Of a stretch of 64,000 nt of DNA, positions 17,629-26,972 are shown piece by piece (within the stretch, counting starts at the first letter, position 1; each line of letters starts with the position of its first letter). The DNA is from Marinobacterium iners (GTDB lineage: Bacteria; Pseudomonadota; Gammaproteobacteria; Pseudomonadales; Balneatricaceae), in assembly GCF_017310015.1 (NCBI RefSeq), contig NZ_CP022297.1:372001-436000 (forward strand). The letters run 5' to 3'. A program made the translations under genes and the position numbers. The notes under the pieces are model-generated. The model did no database searches, was not told where the DNA came from, and saw only the letters and a program-made list of their open reading frames with translations.

Positions 17629-17812
17629 ATATGCCGATGAAAAACCGGTGCCGAGCCCCTGTGTCAGTGTGTGCGCACTGGGTGAGGGTGATATTTGCAT
17701 TGCCTGCCACCGCAGCGGCGAGGAGATCAGCCGCTGGGGGAGCATGAATAATGACGAGAAGCGGGCGGTCTGGGCGCTGATTCGGCAGCGGGAACAGGGT
17801 GAGATGCTGTGA
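17621..17812 (+). CDS. DUF1289 family protein
   Basis: 63 residues. The cysteine pattern PCVSVCALGEGDICIACHRSGEEISRW is the DUF1289 signature, a small domain with four conserved Cys that may bind metal or an iron-sulfur centre. Function unknown. The start ATG at 17621 overlaps the end of the CoA pyrophosphatase gene, so the two are probably translated together. Longer starts in the same frame lie inside the neighbour. Confidence 0.85.
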   Translation: MNKYADEKPVPSPCVSVCALGEGDICIACHRSGEEISRWGSMNNDEKRAVWALIRQREQGEML

Positions 17813-17824
17813 TCTCGCCAGAGT

Positions 17825-19099
17825 TTAGAAGCTTTCCAGGGCCTTGGCTGTCTTGGTAATGCGCACGGTTTTGACCAAGTTGTCACAGATCTGCAGGGTT
17901 TCCATTCGATAGCCAGATACCTCCAGGCAGACGTTGGCGTCCGGAATCGACTCCAGAATTTCCGTGATCAAGCCATTCAGTGTCTTGGGGCCGTCAGTCG
18001 GCAGGCTCCAGTGTAGAGCCTTGTTGACTTCACGGATGTAGGCGCTGCCATCGATAAAAAAGCTGCCGTCTTCCTGTGGGTGTATCTCCTGGTTCAGGTC
18101 ATCATGGTCATTGGACATCTCTCCCACGATCTCTTCCAGAATATCTTCCAGTGTCACGATCCCTTCAACATCCCCGTATTCGTCCACCACGACACCGATG
18201 CGGCGGCTGTGGCGCTGGAAGTTGAGCAGCTGAGTCTGGAGGGGTGTGCTTTCTGGAACAAAGTAGGCTTCATGCACAACCTGCATGATGGCCGGCTTGG
18301 TCAGATTGCCCTGCTGAATAAGCTGGGCGAGATTGCGCATGTGCAGGATGCCGACAATGTTGTTGATGTCGCCGCGATAAACCGGAAGACGCGTGTGCCC
18401 GGTTTTGGACAACAGCTCCAGAATCTGATCCATCTCCAAATCCAGGTCGATTCCTTCCACTTCGTTACGCGGAATCATGATGTCGTTGACCGTGACCTCA
18501 TTCAGTTCCAGTACTCCGAGCAGCATCGACTGGTTGCGATGGGGCAGCAGTGAGCCCGCCTCATGTACGATGGTCCGCAGCTCCTCGGTACTCAGGTGTT
18601 CGTTGCCGGCATCATTGACGTTGACGCCAAATAGACGCAGGAAACCATTGGTAATCCCGTTAATGACCCAAACCAGCGGGTAAGCCAGCTTCAGCAGCGG
18701 CTTCAGAATATAGGAGGCGGGAAAAGCGATTCTTTCCGGGTGCAGAGCGGCCATGGTTTTGGGTGATACTTCAGCGAAAATGAGTATCACCAGCGTCAGT
18801 CCAGCGGTGGCGATGGCAATGCCGGCGTCCCCCCAGAGGCGGACGGCAATCACGGTGGCAATGGCGGAAGCGAGAATGTTGACGAAGTTGTTGCCGATCA
18901 GAATCAGGCCAATCAGCCGGTCCGGTCGTTCCAGCAGACTATTGGCCCTGCGTGCTCCGCGATGACCGCTCTTGACCAAATGGCGCAGTCGGTAGCGGTT
19001 GAGGGACATCATCCCGGTCTCGGAGCTGGAGAAAAATGCTGAACAGAAGATCAGCAGAACCAGGATGGCGGTAAGTGTGCTTATCGACGCGTCGTCCAA
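17825..19099 (-). CDS. CNNM/CorC-type membrane transporter-like protein (HlyC/CorC family)
   Basis: 424 residues. N-terminal DUF21 domain with three to four membrane helices (about 8-180, starting LTAILVLLIFCSAFFSSSETGMMSLNRYR), then two CBS domains (about 205-330) and a C-terminal CorC_HlyC domain (about 345-415). This matches YfjD-type proteins linked to magnesium or cobalt efflux; the transport role is debated. It sits next to a ypjD-like gene and ffh, as yfjD does in E. coli. The old name 'hemolysin' should not be taken literally. Confidence 0.9.
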   Translation of the reverse strand: MDDASISTLTAILVLLIFCSAFFSSSETGMMSLNRYRLRHLVKSGHRGARRANSLLERPDRLIGLILIGNNFVNILASAIATVIAVRLWGDAGIAIATAGLTLVILIFAEVSPKTMAALHPERIAFPASYILKPLLKLAYPLVWVINGITNGFLRLFGVNVNDAGNEHLSTEELRTIVHEAGSLLPHRNQSMLLGVLELNEVTVNDIMIPRNEVEGIDLDLEMDQILELLSKTGHTRLPVYRGDINNIVGILHMRNLAQLIQQGNLTKPAIMQVVHEAYFVPESTPLQTQLLNFQRHSRRIGVVVDEYGDVEGIVTLEDILEEIVGEMSNDHDDLNQEIHPQEDGSFFIDGSAYIREVNKALHWSLPTDGPKTLNGLITEILESIPDANVCLEVSGYRMETLQICDNLVKTVRITKTAKALESF

Positions 19100-19172
19100 G
19101 GGACAGGAACCTTTGTTTGCGGATTTGGGCGTTCATTTTCTGGTCAGCCACAGGGGCTGTCAAGCGAGCGGG

Positions 19173-19970
19173 CTACATCTTGAGTAGCATCTCCAATACC
19201 AGTTTGGAGCCAAAAAAGCCCAACATCAGCAATACGAAGCCACCCAACGTCCAGCGTACAGCAGTTTGGCTGCGCCAGCCCAAGAAGTGTCGCCCCGCCA
19301 GCAGAAGGGCATATACACTCCAGGCGATCAGCGAAAACAGCGTCTTGTGGACCAAGTGCTGGGCAAACAGGTTGTCAACAAACAGGAAGCCGCTGATCAG
19401 GGCGGCGGTCAGTAGCAGGAAACCGGCCCAGAGGCTCTCAAACAGTAAGCGCTCCATGATTTGCAGCGGTGGCAGCGAAGCAACCAATCCGCGGGTATGG
19501 TGTTGCTTCAGGGCGCGTTCCTGACGCGACAGCATCAGGGCCTGTACGGTAGCGATGGTGAAAAGGCTATAGGCCAGCAGTGACAGCAGGATGTGCGCCA
19601 GCAAACCACCGGCGTAAGGTTTGTGTATGTTGGCTTCGGGTGTGACTGCTGTCAGCAGTGCCGTGATGGCGGCCAGAGGAAACACACCTACGAACAGGTT
19701 ATCGAGCCGGTGTCTGAGGCTGCTGATAAGTACCAGTCCTGCCACGACCCAGGCGATGAGAGAGCCGACCGGGAAGAAACTGAGGTCGATGCCATTCGGG
19801 TGGTGCAACTCCAGATACACGGCATAGCCCTGCAGCAGAAAACCGGCAAGGCCCAGGATGCGAATGGGGGTGCGGAGCTGTTCATGGGCCGTGGACGACA
19901 GCCGACGACACTGCAGTACCGTGGCAATCGCATAGCAGAGTACAGCAACGAGTGTCGTGGTGATCAGCAT
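19173..19970 (-). CDS. ypjD: YpjD/CcsA-like inner membrane protein
   Basis: 265 residues with about eight hydrophobic helices, belonging to the cytochrome c assembly (CcsA/CcmC) family. Histidines typical of haem handling occur in LLAHILLSLLAYSLF and LVHKTLFSLIAWSVY. In E. coli ypjD lies beside ffh and yfjD, the same set seen here, but it is not proven to work in cytochrome maturation. The ATG at 19970 follows GGGAGG; longer starts reach into the ffh promoter region and are unlikely. Confidence 0.88.
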   Translation of the reverse strand: MLITTTLVAVLCYAIATVLQCRRLSSTAHEQLRTPIRILGLAGFLLQGYAVYLELHHPNGIDLSFFPVGSLIAWVVAGLVLISSLRHRLDNLFVGVFPLAAITALLTAVTPEANIHKPYAGGLLAHILLSLLAYSLFTIATVQALMLSRQERALKQHHTRGLVASLPPLQIMERLLFESLWAGFLLLTAALISGFLFVDNLFAQHLVHKTLFSLIAWSVYALLLAGRHFLGWRSQTAVRWTLGGFVLLMLGFFGSKLVLEMLLKM

Positions 19971-20053
19971 CCATATCCTCCCTAAAGACCGCCAAGTGTG
20001 GCACAAATGCGCAGAGGAGGAAATATAAGGTGCCGCCTGGGCGGGGGGTCCTG

Positions 20054-20059
20054 TATAAT
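20054..20059 (+). promoter_or_regulatory. -10 box of the ffh promoter
   Basis: A perfect TATAAT lies 66 bp upstream of the ffh start in the ypjD-ffh gap. No convincing -35 is seen 16-18 bp further upstream, so the -10 call stands on its own. Confidence 0.4.
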
Positions 20060-20125
20060 ATGTCGCCAAAGCGTTTTAAAAAGGTGGCTGCCGGGAGTGC
20101 GGTCGCCGGCAGATAGAGGTATGCG

Positions 20126-21508
20126 ATGTTTGATAATCTGACAGAACGGCTTACACAGACACTGCGCAGTGTAACCGGTCAGGCAAAGCTGACTGAAGAC
20201 AACATCAAGGGCACGTTGCGTGAAGTGCGCATGGCATTGCTCGAGGCGGATGTCGCCCTGCCTGTGGTGAAAGATTTCATCAACAGCGTGAAGGAACGCG
20301 CTGTAGGTCAGGAAGTCAGCAAGAGCCTGAGTCCTGGGCAGGTCTTCGTCAAGATCGTTAATGAGGAACTGGTCCGCGTCATGGGTGAAGCCAACGCGGA
20401 ACTGGATCTTGCGGCAACGCCTCCAGCTGTGCTGATGATGGCGGGTCTGCAAGGTGCGGGTAAAACCACCTCGGTGGCCAAGTTGGCGCGCTTTCTCAAG
20501 GAACGCAAGAAAAAGAAAGTGCTGGTGGTGTCTGCAGACGTATACCGTCCGGCTGCGATTCGTCAGCTGGAAACACTGGCCGGTGAAGTGGGTGTCGAGT
20601 TCTTCCCCTCCAGTGCTGACCAGGATCCAATCTTTATTGCTGAACAGGCGATTCAGCACGCTCGCGTCAAGGCGTTCGATGTTCTGATTCTCGATACTGC
20701 GGGTCGTCTCCATGTCGATGAAGACATGATGCAGGAGATCAAGCGTCTGCATGCCGCCGTTAACCCGGTCGAAACTCTGTTTGTCGTGGACTCGATGACA
20801 GGTCAGGACGCGGCCAATACAGCGCGTTCTTTCAATGAAGTGTTGCCGCTGACCGGTGTGATTCTCACCAAAACCGATGGTGATGCCCGTGGTGGTGCCG
20901 CTCTGTCTGTGCGTCATGTCACCGGCAAGCCGATCAAGTTCCTGGGGATTGGCGAAAAGACCGATGCGCTTGAGCCGTTTCACCCGGATCGTGTTGCCTC
21001 ACGCATTCTCGGCATGGGTGACGTACTGTCGCTGATCGAGGAAGCCGAGCACAAGATCGACAAGGAAAAGGCCGAAAAATTTGCCAAGAAGATCACCAAG
21101 GGCAAGGGCTTTGATCTTGAGGACTTCAAGGAGCAGATCCAGCAGATGCAGAGCATGGGCGGCATGATGTCGATGCTGGAAAAGCTGCCGGGCATGGGGC
21201 AGATGGCACAGGCTGCGCAGGCTGCACAGGCCGAAAAGGGTGTGTTGCAGATGGTTTCTATCATTAACTCCATGACACCGCATGAGCGTCGTCATCCTGA
21301 TATTGTGTCGGGGTCACGCAAGCGTCGTATCGCACAGGGTTCAGGCACACAGGTTCAGGATGTGAACCGTCTGCTTAAACAGCACAAGCAGATGGCGAAA
21401 ATGATGAAAAAATTCGGTTCCAAGTCTGGGATGGCCAAGCTGGCACGTGGCATGAAAGGCATGATGCCCCCAGGCATGGGCGGAGGCGGCGGCTTTCCGC
21501 GCTTCTGA
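20126..21508 (+). CDS. ffh: Signal recognition particle protein Ffh
   Basis: GTPase that binds signal peptides of nascent membrane proteins and delivers ribosomes to FtsY. 460 residues. N domain (1-100), then G domain with GLQGAGKT at 107-114, ILDTAGRLHVDED, and TKTDGDARGGAAL; the C-terminal M domain is methionine and glycine rich (MQSMGGMMSMLEKLPGMGQM... ending PPGMGGGGGFPRF), and contains the SRP RNA-binding helix region RRKRIAQGSG. Preceded by a short ribosome site (AGAGGT). The SRP RNA gene itself is not in this window. Confidence 0.97.
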   Translation: MFDNLTERLTQTLRSVTGQAKLTEDNIKGTLREVRMALLEADVALPVVKDFINSVKERAVGQEVSKSLSPGQVFVKIVNEELVRVMGEANAELDLAATPPAVLMMAGLQGAGKTTSVAKLARFLKERKKKKVLVVSADVYRPAAIRQLETLAGEVGVEFFPSSADQDPIFIAEQAIQHARVKAFDVLILDTAGRLHVDEDMMQEIKRLHAAVNPVETLFVVDSMTGQDAANTARSFNEVLPLTGVILTKTDGDARGGAALSVRHVTGKPIKFLGIGEKTDALEPFHPDRVASRILGMGDVLSLIEEAEHKIDKEKAEKFAKKITKGKGFDLEDFKEQIQQMQSMGGMMSMLEKLPGMGQMAQAAQAAQAEKGVLQMVSIINSMTPHERRHPDIVSGSRKRRIAQGSGTQVQDVNRLLKQHKQMAKMMKKFGSKSGMAKLARGMKGMMPPGMGGGGGFPRF

Positions 21509-21540
21509 GCTGATTAAAAACTGATCTTTTTGCTTTCAAC

Positions 21541-21580
21541 GGGCGGTGGTTTCACGTAAAATCACCGCCCTGTTTAGTTT
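21541..21580 (+). terminator. Terminator between ffh and rpsP
   Basis: GGGCGGTG (21541-21548) pairs with CACCGCCC (21563-21570), extended by GTTT/AAAT wobble and AT pairs, and is followed by TGTTTAGTTT. The T run is interrupted, so termination may be partial. The remaining 97 bases to rpsP hold no other clear element. Confidence 0.65.
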
Positions 21581-21677
21581 GGCCTTCGTTTATCTGGGCA
21601 GTTTGGCCGGGGAAGCGAAGAAACAAGAATGATGGGCGATCCTAAAACCCATCCAGCGAAATAAAGGGGTCCAGCGC

Positions 21678-21929
21678 ATGGTCACTATTCGTTTGTCTCG
21701 TGGTGGCGCTAAAAAGCGTCCGTTTTATCACATCACTGTAGCCGATTCGCGCAATGCGCGTGATGGCCGCTTTATCGAGCGGGTCGGTTTCTTCAACCCG
21801 GTTGCACGTGGTCAGGAAGAGCGTCTGCGCGTTAACCTGGAACGTGTTGAGTACTGGGTTGGCAAGGGTGCTCAGGCTTCTGAGCGTGTTGCTCAGCTGC
21901 TCAAAGAAGCACGCAAGGCAGCAGAGTAA
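21678..21929 (+). CDS. rpsP: Small ribosomal subunit protein bS16
   Basis: 83 residues, full length. It begins [43 protein letters not shown], the standard S16 sequence, and helps fold the 5' domain of 16S rRNA. First gene of the conserved rpsP-rimM-trmD-rplS operon. A purine-rich ribosome site (AAAGGGG) precedes the ATG. Confidence 0.98.
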   Translation: MVTIRLSRGGAKKRPFYHITVADSRNARDGRFIERVGFFNPVARGQEERLRVNLERVEYWVGKGAQASERVAQLLKEARKAAE

Positions 21930-21944
21930 GGTCGGATTCGGGCC

Positions 21945-22484
21945 GTGTCAGTAAATAGTGAAAAACAGGAAGGTCTGGTTGTACTGGGGCGCTTCACTGC
22001 ACCTTATGGGATCAAGGGCTGGATCAAGATTCATTCCTATACCGAGCCCATGGAAAACATACTGAACTACAACTCATGGCTGGTTGAGTCAGGCGGGCAG
22101 AAAGTGCCTGTCAGGCTGGAAGCTGGCAAACGCCATGGGAAAGGCCTGATCGCCAAATTGGCCGGTGTGAATACTCCGGAAGAGGCAAAGCTCTGGCATG
22201 GGCGCGAGATTATGGTGCCCCAGACTGAGTTGCCTGATCTGGAGGCCGGTGAGTATTACTGGAGCCAGCTGGAAAACCTGTTGGTTTACACCGAATCCGG
22301 CGTATTGCTGGGACGGGTGAGTCACCTGATGGAAACCGGTGCGAATGACGTGCTGGTGGTGAAGGGTACGGCCGAGAGTATTGATCGCGAACAGCGCTTG
22401 ATTCCCTGGCTGCCTGATCAGGTGGTGAAAGAGGTTGATCTTGATTCAGGATTGATGCGGGTCGATTGGGATCCGGATTTCTGA
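21945..22484 (+). CDS. rimM: Ribosome maturation factor RimM
   Basis: 179 residues. The N-terminal RimM barrel begins VVLGRFTAPYGIKGWIKIHSYTEP; the C-terminal PRC-barrel contains YYWSQLENLLVYTESGVLLGRV and ends LMRVDWDPDF, the usual RimM tail. It helps assemble the 30S head around S19. The start is GTG at 21945, 15 bp after rpsP, with only a weak ribosome site; no in-frame ATG fits the family N-terminus better. Confidence 0.96.
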   Translation: MSVNSEKQEGLVVLGRFTAPYGIKGWIKIHSYTEPMENILNYNSWLVESGGQKVPVRLEAGKRHGKGLIAKLAGVNTPEEAKLWHGREIMVPQTELPDLEAGEYYWSQLENLLVYTESGVLLGRVSHLMETGANDVLVVKGTAESIDREQRLIPWLPDQVVKEVDLDSGLMRVDWDPDF

Positions 22485-22487
22485 GTG

Positions 22488-23246
22488 ATGTGGTTCGGGA
22501 TCGTCAGCCTGTTCCCGGAGATGTTCGAGGCGGTTACCCGCTATGGCATCACCGGACGGGCGGTTCGTAACGGCCTGCTGCAGGTGGAGTGCTGGAATCC
22601 CCGCGACTTCACCCATGATCGGCATCGCACAGTGGATGATCGCCCGTATGGCGGTGGCCCTGGCATGCTGATGAAAGTGCAGCCGCTGCGTGATGCGATT
22701 CTGGCTGCAAAAGAAACCGCCGGTGAGGGCGCTCGGGTGATCTATCTGTCACCCCAGGGGCGCCGCCTTGATCAGGCGGGTGTGTGTGAGCTGGCAGCAG
22801 CGGAAAAGTTGATTCTGGTGGCCGGACGCTATGAAGGCATTGATGAGCGTCTGTTGCAGAGCGAAATTGACGAAGAGTGGTCACTGGGCGACTTTGTCCT
22901 CAGTGGCGGCGAGCTGCCGGCCATGGTGATGGTGGATGCAGTGGCAAGAATGATACCGGGTGTACTCGGTCATCAGGACTCTGCAACCGAGGATTCCTTC
23001 TTTGAGGGTCTGCTTGACTGTCCCCACTACACCCGGCCCGAAGAACTGGCGGGGCAGCAGGTGCCCGCAGTGTTGCTCAGCGGCAACCATGCCGAGATTC
23101 GGCGCTGGCGACTGAAGCAGCAGCTGGGAAGGACCTGGGAACGGCGTCCGGACCTGCTGCAAAAGATTGATCTGAACCCCGAGCAGCAGACGTTGTTAAG
23201 CGAATATGTCCGCGAGGCCCAGGAGGCCAGCGGTAGAAATACTTAG
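22488..23246 (+). CDS. trmD: tRNA (guanine-N1)-methyltransferase TrmD
   Basis: Methylates G37 of tRNAs to prevent +1 frameshifting, using SAM bound in a trefoil knot. 252 residues from ATG 22488 (a GTG one codon earlier is also possible; it follows the rimM stop directly). Motifs: [43 protein letters not shown], and the knot region [12 protein letters not shown]...[13 protein letters not shown] and [12 protein letters not shown]. Confidence 0.97.
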   Translation: MWFGIVSLFPEMFEAVTRYGITGRAVRNGLLQVECWNPRDFTHDRHRTVDDRPYGGGPGMLMKVQPLRDAILAAKETAGEGARVIYLSPQGRRLDQAGVCELAAAEKLILVAGRYEGIDERLLQSEIDEEWSLGDFVLSGGELPAMVMVDAVARMIPGVLGHQDSATEDSFFEGLLDCPHYTRPEELAGQQVPAVLLSGNHAEIRRWRLKQQLGRTWERRPDLLQKIDLNPEQQTLLSEYVREAQEASGRNT

Positions 23247-23255
23247 GAGCGAGCG

Positions 23256-23612
23256 ATGAGCAACAAGAGCCTGATTATTCAGCAGATTGAAGCTGAACAG
23301 ATGAGCAAAGAGATCCCGGCATTTGCACCGGGTGATACCGTAGTGGTACAGGTACGCGTAGTAGAAGGCACTCGTAGCCGTCTGCAGGCGTTTGAAGGTG
23401 TAGTGCTGGGCAAGCGTAACCGCGGCCTGAACTCCGCTTTCACCGTGCGCAAGATCTCCCACGGTGTGGGCGTTGAGCGTACTTTCCAGACCTTCAGCCC
23501 GACTGTTGAACAGATCGAAGTGAAGCGTCGCGGTGACGTACGTCAGGCCAAGCTGTACTACTTGCGTGAGCGTAGCGGCAAGTCTGCACGCATCAAGGAA
23601 AAGCTGGGCTGA
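23256..23612 (+). CDS. rplS: Large ribosomal subunit protein bL19
   Basis: 118 residues, full length, with the L19 sequence [57 protein letters not shown]. It sits at the interface between the ribosomal subunits. Good ribosome site (AGGAGCGAGCG) before ATG 23256. Last gene of the operon, closed by a strong terminator. Confidence 0.98.
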   Translation: MSNKSLIIQQIEAEQMSKEIPAFAPGDTVVVQVRVVEGTRSRLQAFEGVVLGKRNRGLNSAFTVRKISHGVGVERTFQTFSPTVEQIEVKRRGDVRQAKLYYLRERSGKSARIKEKLG

Positions 23613-23635
23613 GGTACGCCTCACCCAACGATCCA

Positions 23636-23666
23636 GAAAAAGGCAGCCATTGTGGCTGCCTTTTTT
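23636..23666 (+). terminator. Rho-independent terminator of rpsP-rplS operon
   Basis: GGCAGCCA (23642-23649) pairs with TGGCTGCC (23653-23660) around the loop TTG, preceded by five A and followed by TTTTTT, so it can act on both strands. Confidence 0.88.
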
Positions 23667-23750
23667 GTTGATCTGGATGCTCGCCATTTGTATGGTCAGG
23701 TCCTAGAATTCTTCTCTGAACGGAAACTGAATGGGTGCAGGAGTGTCGCC

Positions 23751-25121
23751 ATGCGCAAGCTGGGAACGGGAGTGGTGGTTCTGATACTGATCGCAGCGGC
23801 CTCGTATGGCTTCTATTGGTTTCAGGTCAAAAGCAAAGCCGATGAATTGTCGCAGCAGATGGCACCTTTTGCTGAAGTTAGCTATGGGTCCGTCTATGCT
23901 CACCCGGATGGCACTGTTGGCGTCAATAATCTGGTGATATCGCCCCGTCAGGTGCATGCACCTGTCAGTATCGATGCAGTGCGTATCCGTGCAGGTAACC
24001 CTCTTTTCTTTCTCTTTGGTGGTGATGCTCCGCCCGAACAGCTTAACGTCAGTTTGAAGCGGATGAGACAGGGGCTGGACTCGGAGCTGTTCCGTATGGC
24101 TCAGCAGCAGTCCGACCTGATGCTTGAATCCAATCCGCTCTATGTCAGCCCTAATGCATTGGGGTGTGGCAATGTACGTCAGTTTGATATCAATACCATG
24201 AAACGGATGGGATTCAGCGAAATGCTGATGGATATCAACCTGGACTATCGAGGCGACAACCAGGCGCGCAAGGTGCATCTTGACCTGTTCGTGGATATAC
24301 AAGACCTGGCTGAAACGCGCATGGAAATGGCCATTAATGCTGATCCAAGCCAGTTGCAGAATCCGATGATGGCCAGCGGCAATGCGCGTCTTGAAACACT
24401 CTCGTTCAGCTATGCGGATCAAGGCTATAATCAGCGGCGTGATCGTTTTTGCGCTGCTGAGTCGGGTATAAAACCTGACGAGTATCGGCAGCAGCACCGG
24501 CAGCTTTTCGTTCAATGGCTGAATGCCAGTGGGGTTGAACTGCCTGACAGCCTGTTGACGGCCTATTTTGACCTGCAGAAGCCAGACGCTGACATGGCTT
24601 TAAGTCTGCGTCCGGTGGGTGGTGTTGGTGCTGCCGAACTGATGATGCAGGATCCGATGACTGTGTTGCAATCACTCAATCTGCAGTTCAGCATCAATGG
24701 TAAGCCGCTGGCGCTTGACGGCATCAACTGGCTTGAATTAATGACGGGGCTGGCTATGGCCGGTAACCCCGGTCGCGTGGAGTCTGGTGCTGAGCCTGAA
24801 GAAGACGCAGCCGTCGCGGAGGCTGAAGCGGAATTATCGGGTGGCGTAGAGGCCCTACAGGCAGTAGAGTCTGATTCAGCTCCAGGACAACGGGTCCGGG
24901 CGAGGCCGGTGATAAAACGATATCAGCCAACGCCATTGGCAGAACTGCCAGCCTATCTGGGCTCTCCTGTACGCATTTTCACCTACTTCGGCAACGATGT
25001 GGAAGGTCAGCTGGTACATGCTGACGGGCAGGGTGTCAGAGTCATACAGAGATTGAAGCAGGGTGTCGCCGAGTACCCTCTGGATAACGACCGTATTCAG
25101 CAGGCTGAGGTCTGGCGTTGA
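23751..25121 (+). CDS. Inner-membrane anchored envelope protein, unknown function
   Basis: 456 residues. One N-terminal membrane helix (about 4-24, VVVLILIAAASYGFYWF) suggests an inner-membrane anchor with the rest in the periplasm. The long middle part is beta-rich and rather like AsmA or YdgA (DUF945) proteins, but I do not recognise a firm family. Residues about 365-410 form an acidic Ala/Glu linker. The last 55 residues, from LGSPVRIFTYFGNDVEGQLV, look like a small five-stranded barrel with a G-rich turn, reminiscent of an Sm-type fold (inference). Start ATG 23751 has an AGGAG site. Its stop overlaps the xerD start. Confidence 0.75.
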   Translation: MRKLGTGVVVLILIAAASYGFYWFQVKSKADELSQQMAPFAEVSYGSVYAHPDGTVGVNNLVISPRQVHAPVSIDAVRIRAGNPLFFLFGGDAPPEQLNVSLKRMRQGLDSELFRMAQQQSDLMLESNPLYVSPNALGCGNVRQFDINTMKRMGFSEMLMDINLDYRGDNQARKVHLDLFVDIQDLAETRMEMAINADPSQLQNPMMASGNARLETLSFSYADQGYNQRRDRFCAAESGIKPDEYRQQHRQLFVQWLNASGVELPDSLLTAYFDLQKPDADMALSLRPVGGVGAAELMMQDPMTVLQSLNLQFSINGKPLALDGINWLELMTGLAMAGNPGRVESGAEPEEDAAVAEAEAELSGGVEALQAVESDSAPGQRVRARPVIKRYQPTPLAELPAYLGSPVRIFTYFGNDVEGQLVHADGQGVRVIQRLKQGVAEYPLDNDRIQQAEVWR

Positions 25122-26047
25122 GTGCAGATCGTCGTTGTACCGCAGTAACCGTTGCCGCAGAGGATGAACAACAGATTGATCTGTGGCTCGACAGTCTGTG
25201 GCTGGAAAAGGGGTTGAGTGATAACTCGATCGCCTCATATCGGCGCGATCTGCGCCAGTATGCGCACTGGTTGAGCCGCCGTGGTGAGCACCTGCTGCAG
25301 GCGGGTCGAAACAGTTTGCAGCAGTATCTGAACTGGCGCCTGCAACAGCAGCTGCGCAGCAGTTCAACCTCTCGCCTGCTTTCCTGTTTACGTGGGTTCT
25401 ACCGTTACCAGTTGCGCGAGGCGCGCATTGTCGAGGATCCGACACTGAATCTGGACAATCCGCGTATGGGGCGGCCACTGCCCAAAACCCTGACCGAACA
25501 GGATGTGGAATCTCTACTGGCTGCTCCGGATGTGAGTGAGCCGCTGGGCCTCAGGGATCGAACCATGCTGGAACTGCTGTATGCGACCGGCCTGCGTGTG
25601 ACCGAGTTGATATCACTGCAGCTGGAGCAGATCAACAGTCGGCTTGGCGTTATTCGAGTGGTTGGCAAGGGTGACAAGGAGCGGCTGGTACCGGTCGGTG
25701 ATGAAGCGCTTCACTGGGTGGGGCGTTATCTGGACCAGGCTCGGCCGCTGTTGACCGACAACCCGCGGGAAGAAACCCTGTTTGTCAGTCGTCGCGGTCA
25801 GGCCATGACCCGACAAACCTTCTGGTACCGGGTGCGCCGCTATGCCATCGAAAGCGGGATCGACAAACCGCTTTCACCACATGTGCTGCGCCATGCCTTT
25901 GCCACCCACCTGCTCAATCATGGCGCAGATTTGCGCGTTGTACAGATGCTGCTGGGCCATAGTGATCTGTCCACAACCCAAATCTATACCCATGTGGCCA
26001 GCCATCGCCTGCAGCAGCTGCACCAGGCACATCATCCACGTGGATAG
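25118..26047 (+). CDS. xerD: Site-specific tyrosine recombinase XerD
   Basis: Acts with XerC at dif to resolve chromosome dimers at division. 309 residues. The catalytic set is complete: R160 (ATGLRVTEL), K184 (GKGDKERLVPV), H255 and R258 (SPHVLRHAFATHLL), H281 (LGHSDLSTTQIYTH) and nucleophile Y290, with the same spacing as E. coli XerD. N-terminal SAM-like core-binding domain at about 17-110. The start is TTG 25118, overlapping the upstream stop (TTGA) and preceded by GAGG, which implies translational coupling to an envelope protein. XerD and dsbC adjacent is the Pseudomonas order. Confidence 0.95.
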   Translation: MSADRRCTAVTVAAEDEQQIDLWLDSLWLEKGLSDNSIASYRRDLRQYAHWLSRRGEHLLQAGRNSLQQYLNWRLQQQLRSSSTSRLLSCLRGFYRYQLREARIVEDPTLNLDNPRMGRPLPKTLTEQDVESLLAAPDVSEPLGLRDRTMLELLYATGLRVTELISLQLEQINSRLGVIRVVGKGDKERLVPVGDEALHWVGRYLDQARPLLTDNPREETLFVSRRGQAMTRQTFWYRVRRYAIESGIDKPLSPHVLRHAFATHLLNHGADLRVVQMLLGHSDLSTTQIYTHVASHRLQQLHQAHHPRG

Positions 26048-26106
26048 GAACCAATTAACGAATTCGTGTTCTACCTGAAACGGTTCACCTGAAAATAGAG
26101 GTTTAC

Positions 26107-26841
26107 ATGCGATCAACAACACTGACTTCCGCCCTGATGCTGGTACTCACGGGCTCGGTCTGGGCAGCTGATGAAGCTGCCGAAAAAATCCGTCAGCAGC
26201 TCAACAGTGTGGACAGTCGGCTTAAGGTGCAAAGCGTGGAGCCAGCACCCATGGCCGGGCTGTATGAGGTGGTGCTGAGCAGCGGTGAAACCCTGTATGC
26301 CGACAGTGAGGGCACGCACCTTTTGGCAGGGCAGCTGTATCGGGTGGATACAGAGCAGGGACTGGTCAATCTGACTGAACAGAAACGTAACGAAGCCCGT
26401 CAACTTGCAATGCAGGGCGTTGAAGAGGCCGATATGGTGGTCTACAGGCCGGCAGGTGAGATCAAGGCGACTGTCAACGTATTCACGGATGTAGATTGCC
26501 CTTACTGCCGCAAGCTCCATGACGAGGTGCCGGCACTGAATCGCATGGGGGTGCAGGTGAACTATCTTGCCTTCCCGCGTGGCGGCCCCCAGTCCAAGAC
26601 TTTCTCCCGAATGGAATCGATCTGGTGTGGCAACGAACAGGAGCGTCGTGAGCGCATGGATGAAGTCAAGGCCGGTGATTCAATCAGCCAGCAGGAGTGC
26701 GACAACCCGGTGCAGGCACAGTATGAACTGGGCCAGAAAGTTGGTGTCACGGGCACTCCTGCTCTGGTACTGGAAGATGGCTCACTGCTGCCCGGCTATG
26801 TGCCTGCCGCACGTCTGCAGCAGATGCTGGGACTGAACTGA
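26107..26841 (+). CDS. dsbC: Thiol:disulfide interchange protein DsbC
   Basis: Periplasmic disulfide isomerase, kept reduced by DsbD. 244 residues with a clear signal peptide (cleavage near VWA-ADEA, residue 20). N-terminal dimerisation domain about 21-85, then a thioredoxin fold with the active site CPYC at 131-134 and the cis-Pro loop GVTGTPALVLEDG. A second Cys pair (C-GNEQ... SQQEC) further on is typical of DsbC. Closed by a terminator at 26865. Confidence 0.95.
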   Translation: MRSTTLTSALMLVLTGSVWAADEAAEKIRQQLNSVDSRLKVQSVEPAPMAGLYEVVLSSGETLYADSEGTHLLAGQLYRVDTEQGLVNLTEQKRNEARQLAMQGVEEADMVVYRPAGEIKATVNVFTDVDCPYCRKLHDEVPALNRMGVQVNYLAFPRGGPQSKTFSRMESIWCGNEQERRERMDEVKAGDSISQQECDNPVQAQYELGQKVGVTGTPALVLEDGSLLPGYVPAARLQQMLGLN

Positions 26842-26864
26842 TTGGGTCAAACCGGGAATACCGA

Positions 26865-26896
26865 GGCGGGCGTGCATAGTGCATGGCCCGCCTTTT
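26865..26896 (+). terminator. Terminator after dsbC
   Basis: GGCGGGC (26865-26871) pairs with GCCCGCC (26886-26892); inside, TGCA repeats close a second short stem. TTTT follows. A perfect TATAAT at 26900-26905 just beyond is the likely -10 of hom. Confidence 0.75.
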
Positions 26897-26972
26897 CGCT
26901 ATAATGGAGTCCATTTTTTAACCGCCAGCTGGCGGCTGTCTGATCTGACCGAACAATCTGTGAGGTGTTGGC

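Noticed and set aside
19982..20983. 333-codon minus-strand frame opposite ffh
   Set aside because: It runs through the ffh promoter and GTPase domain; composition is that of a reverse-complement shadow.
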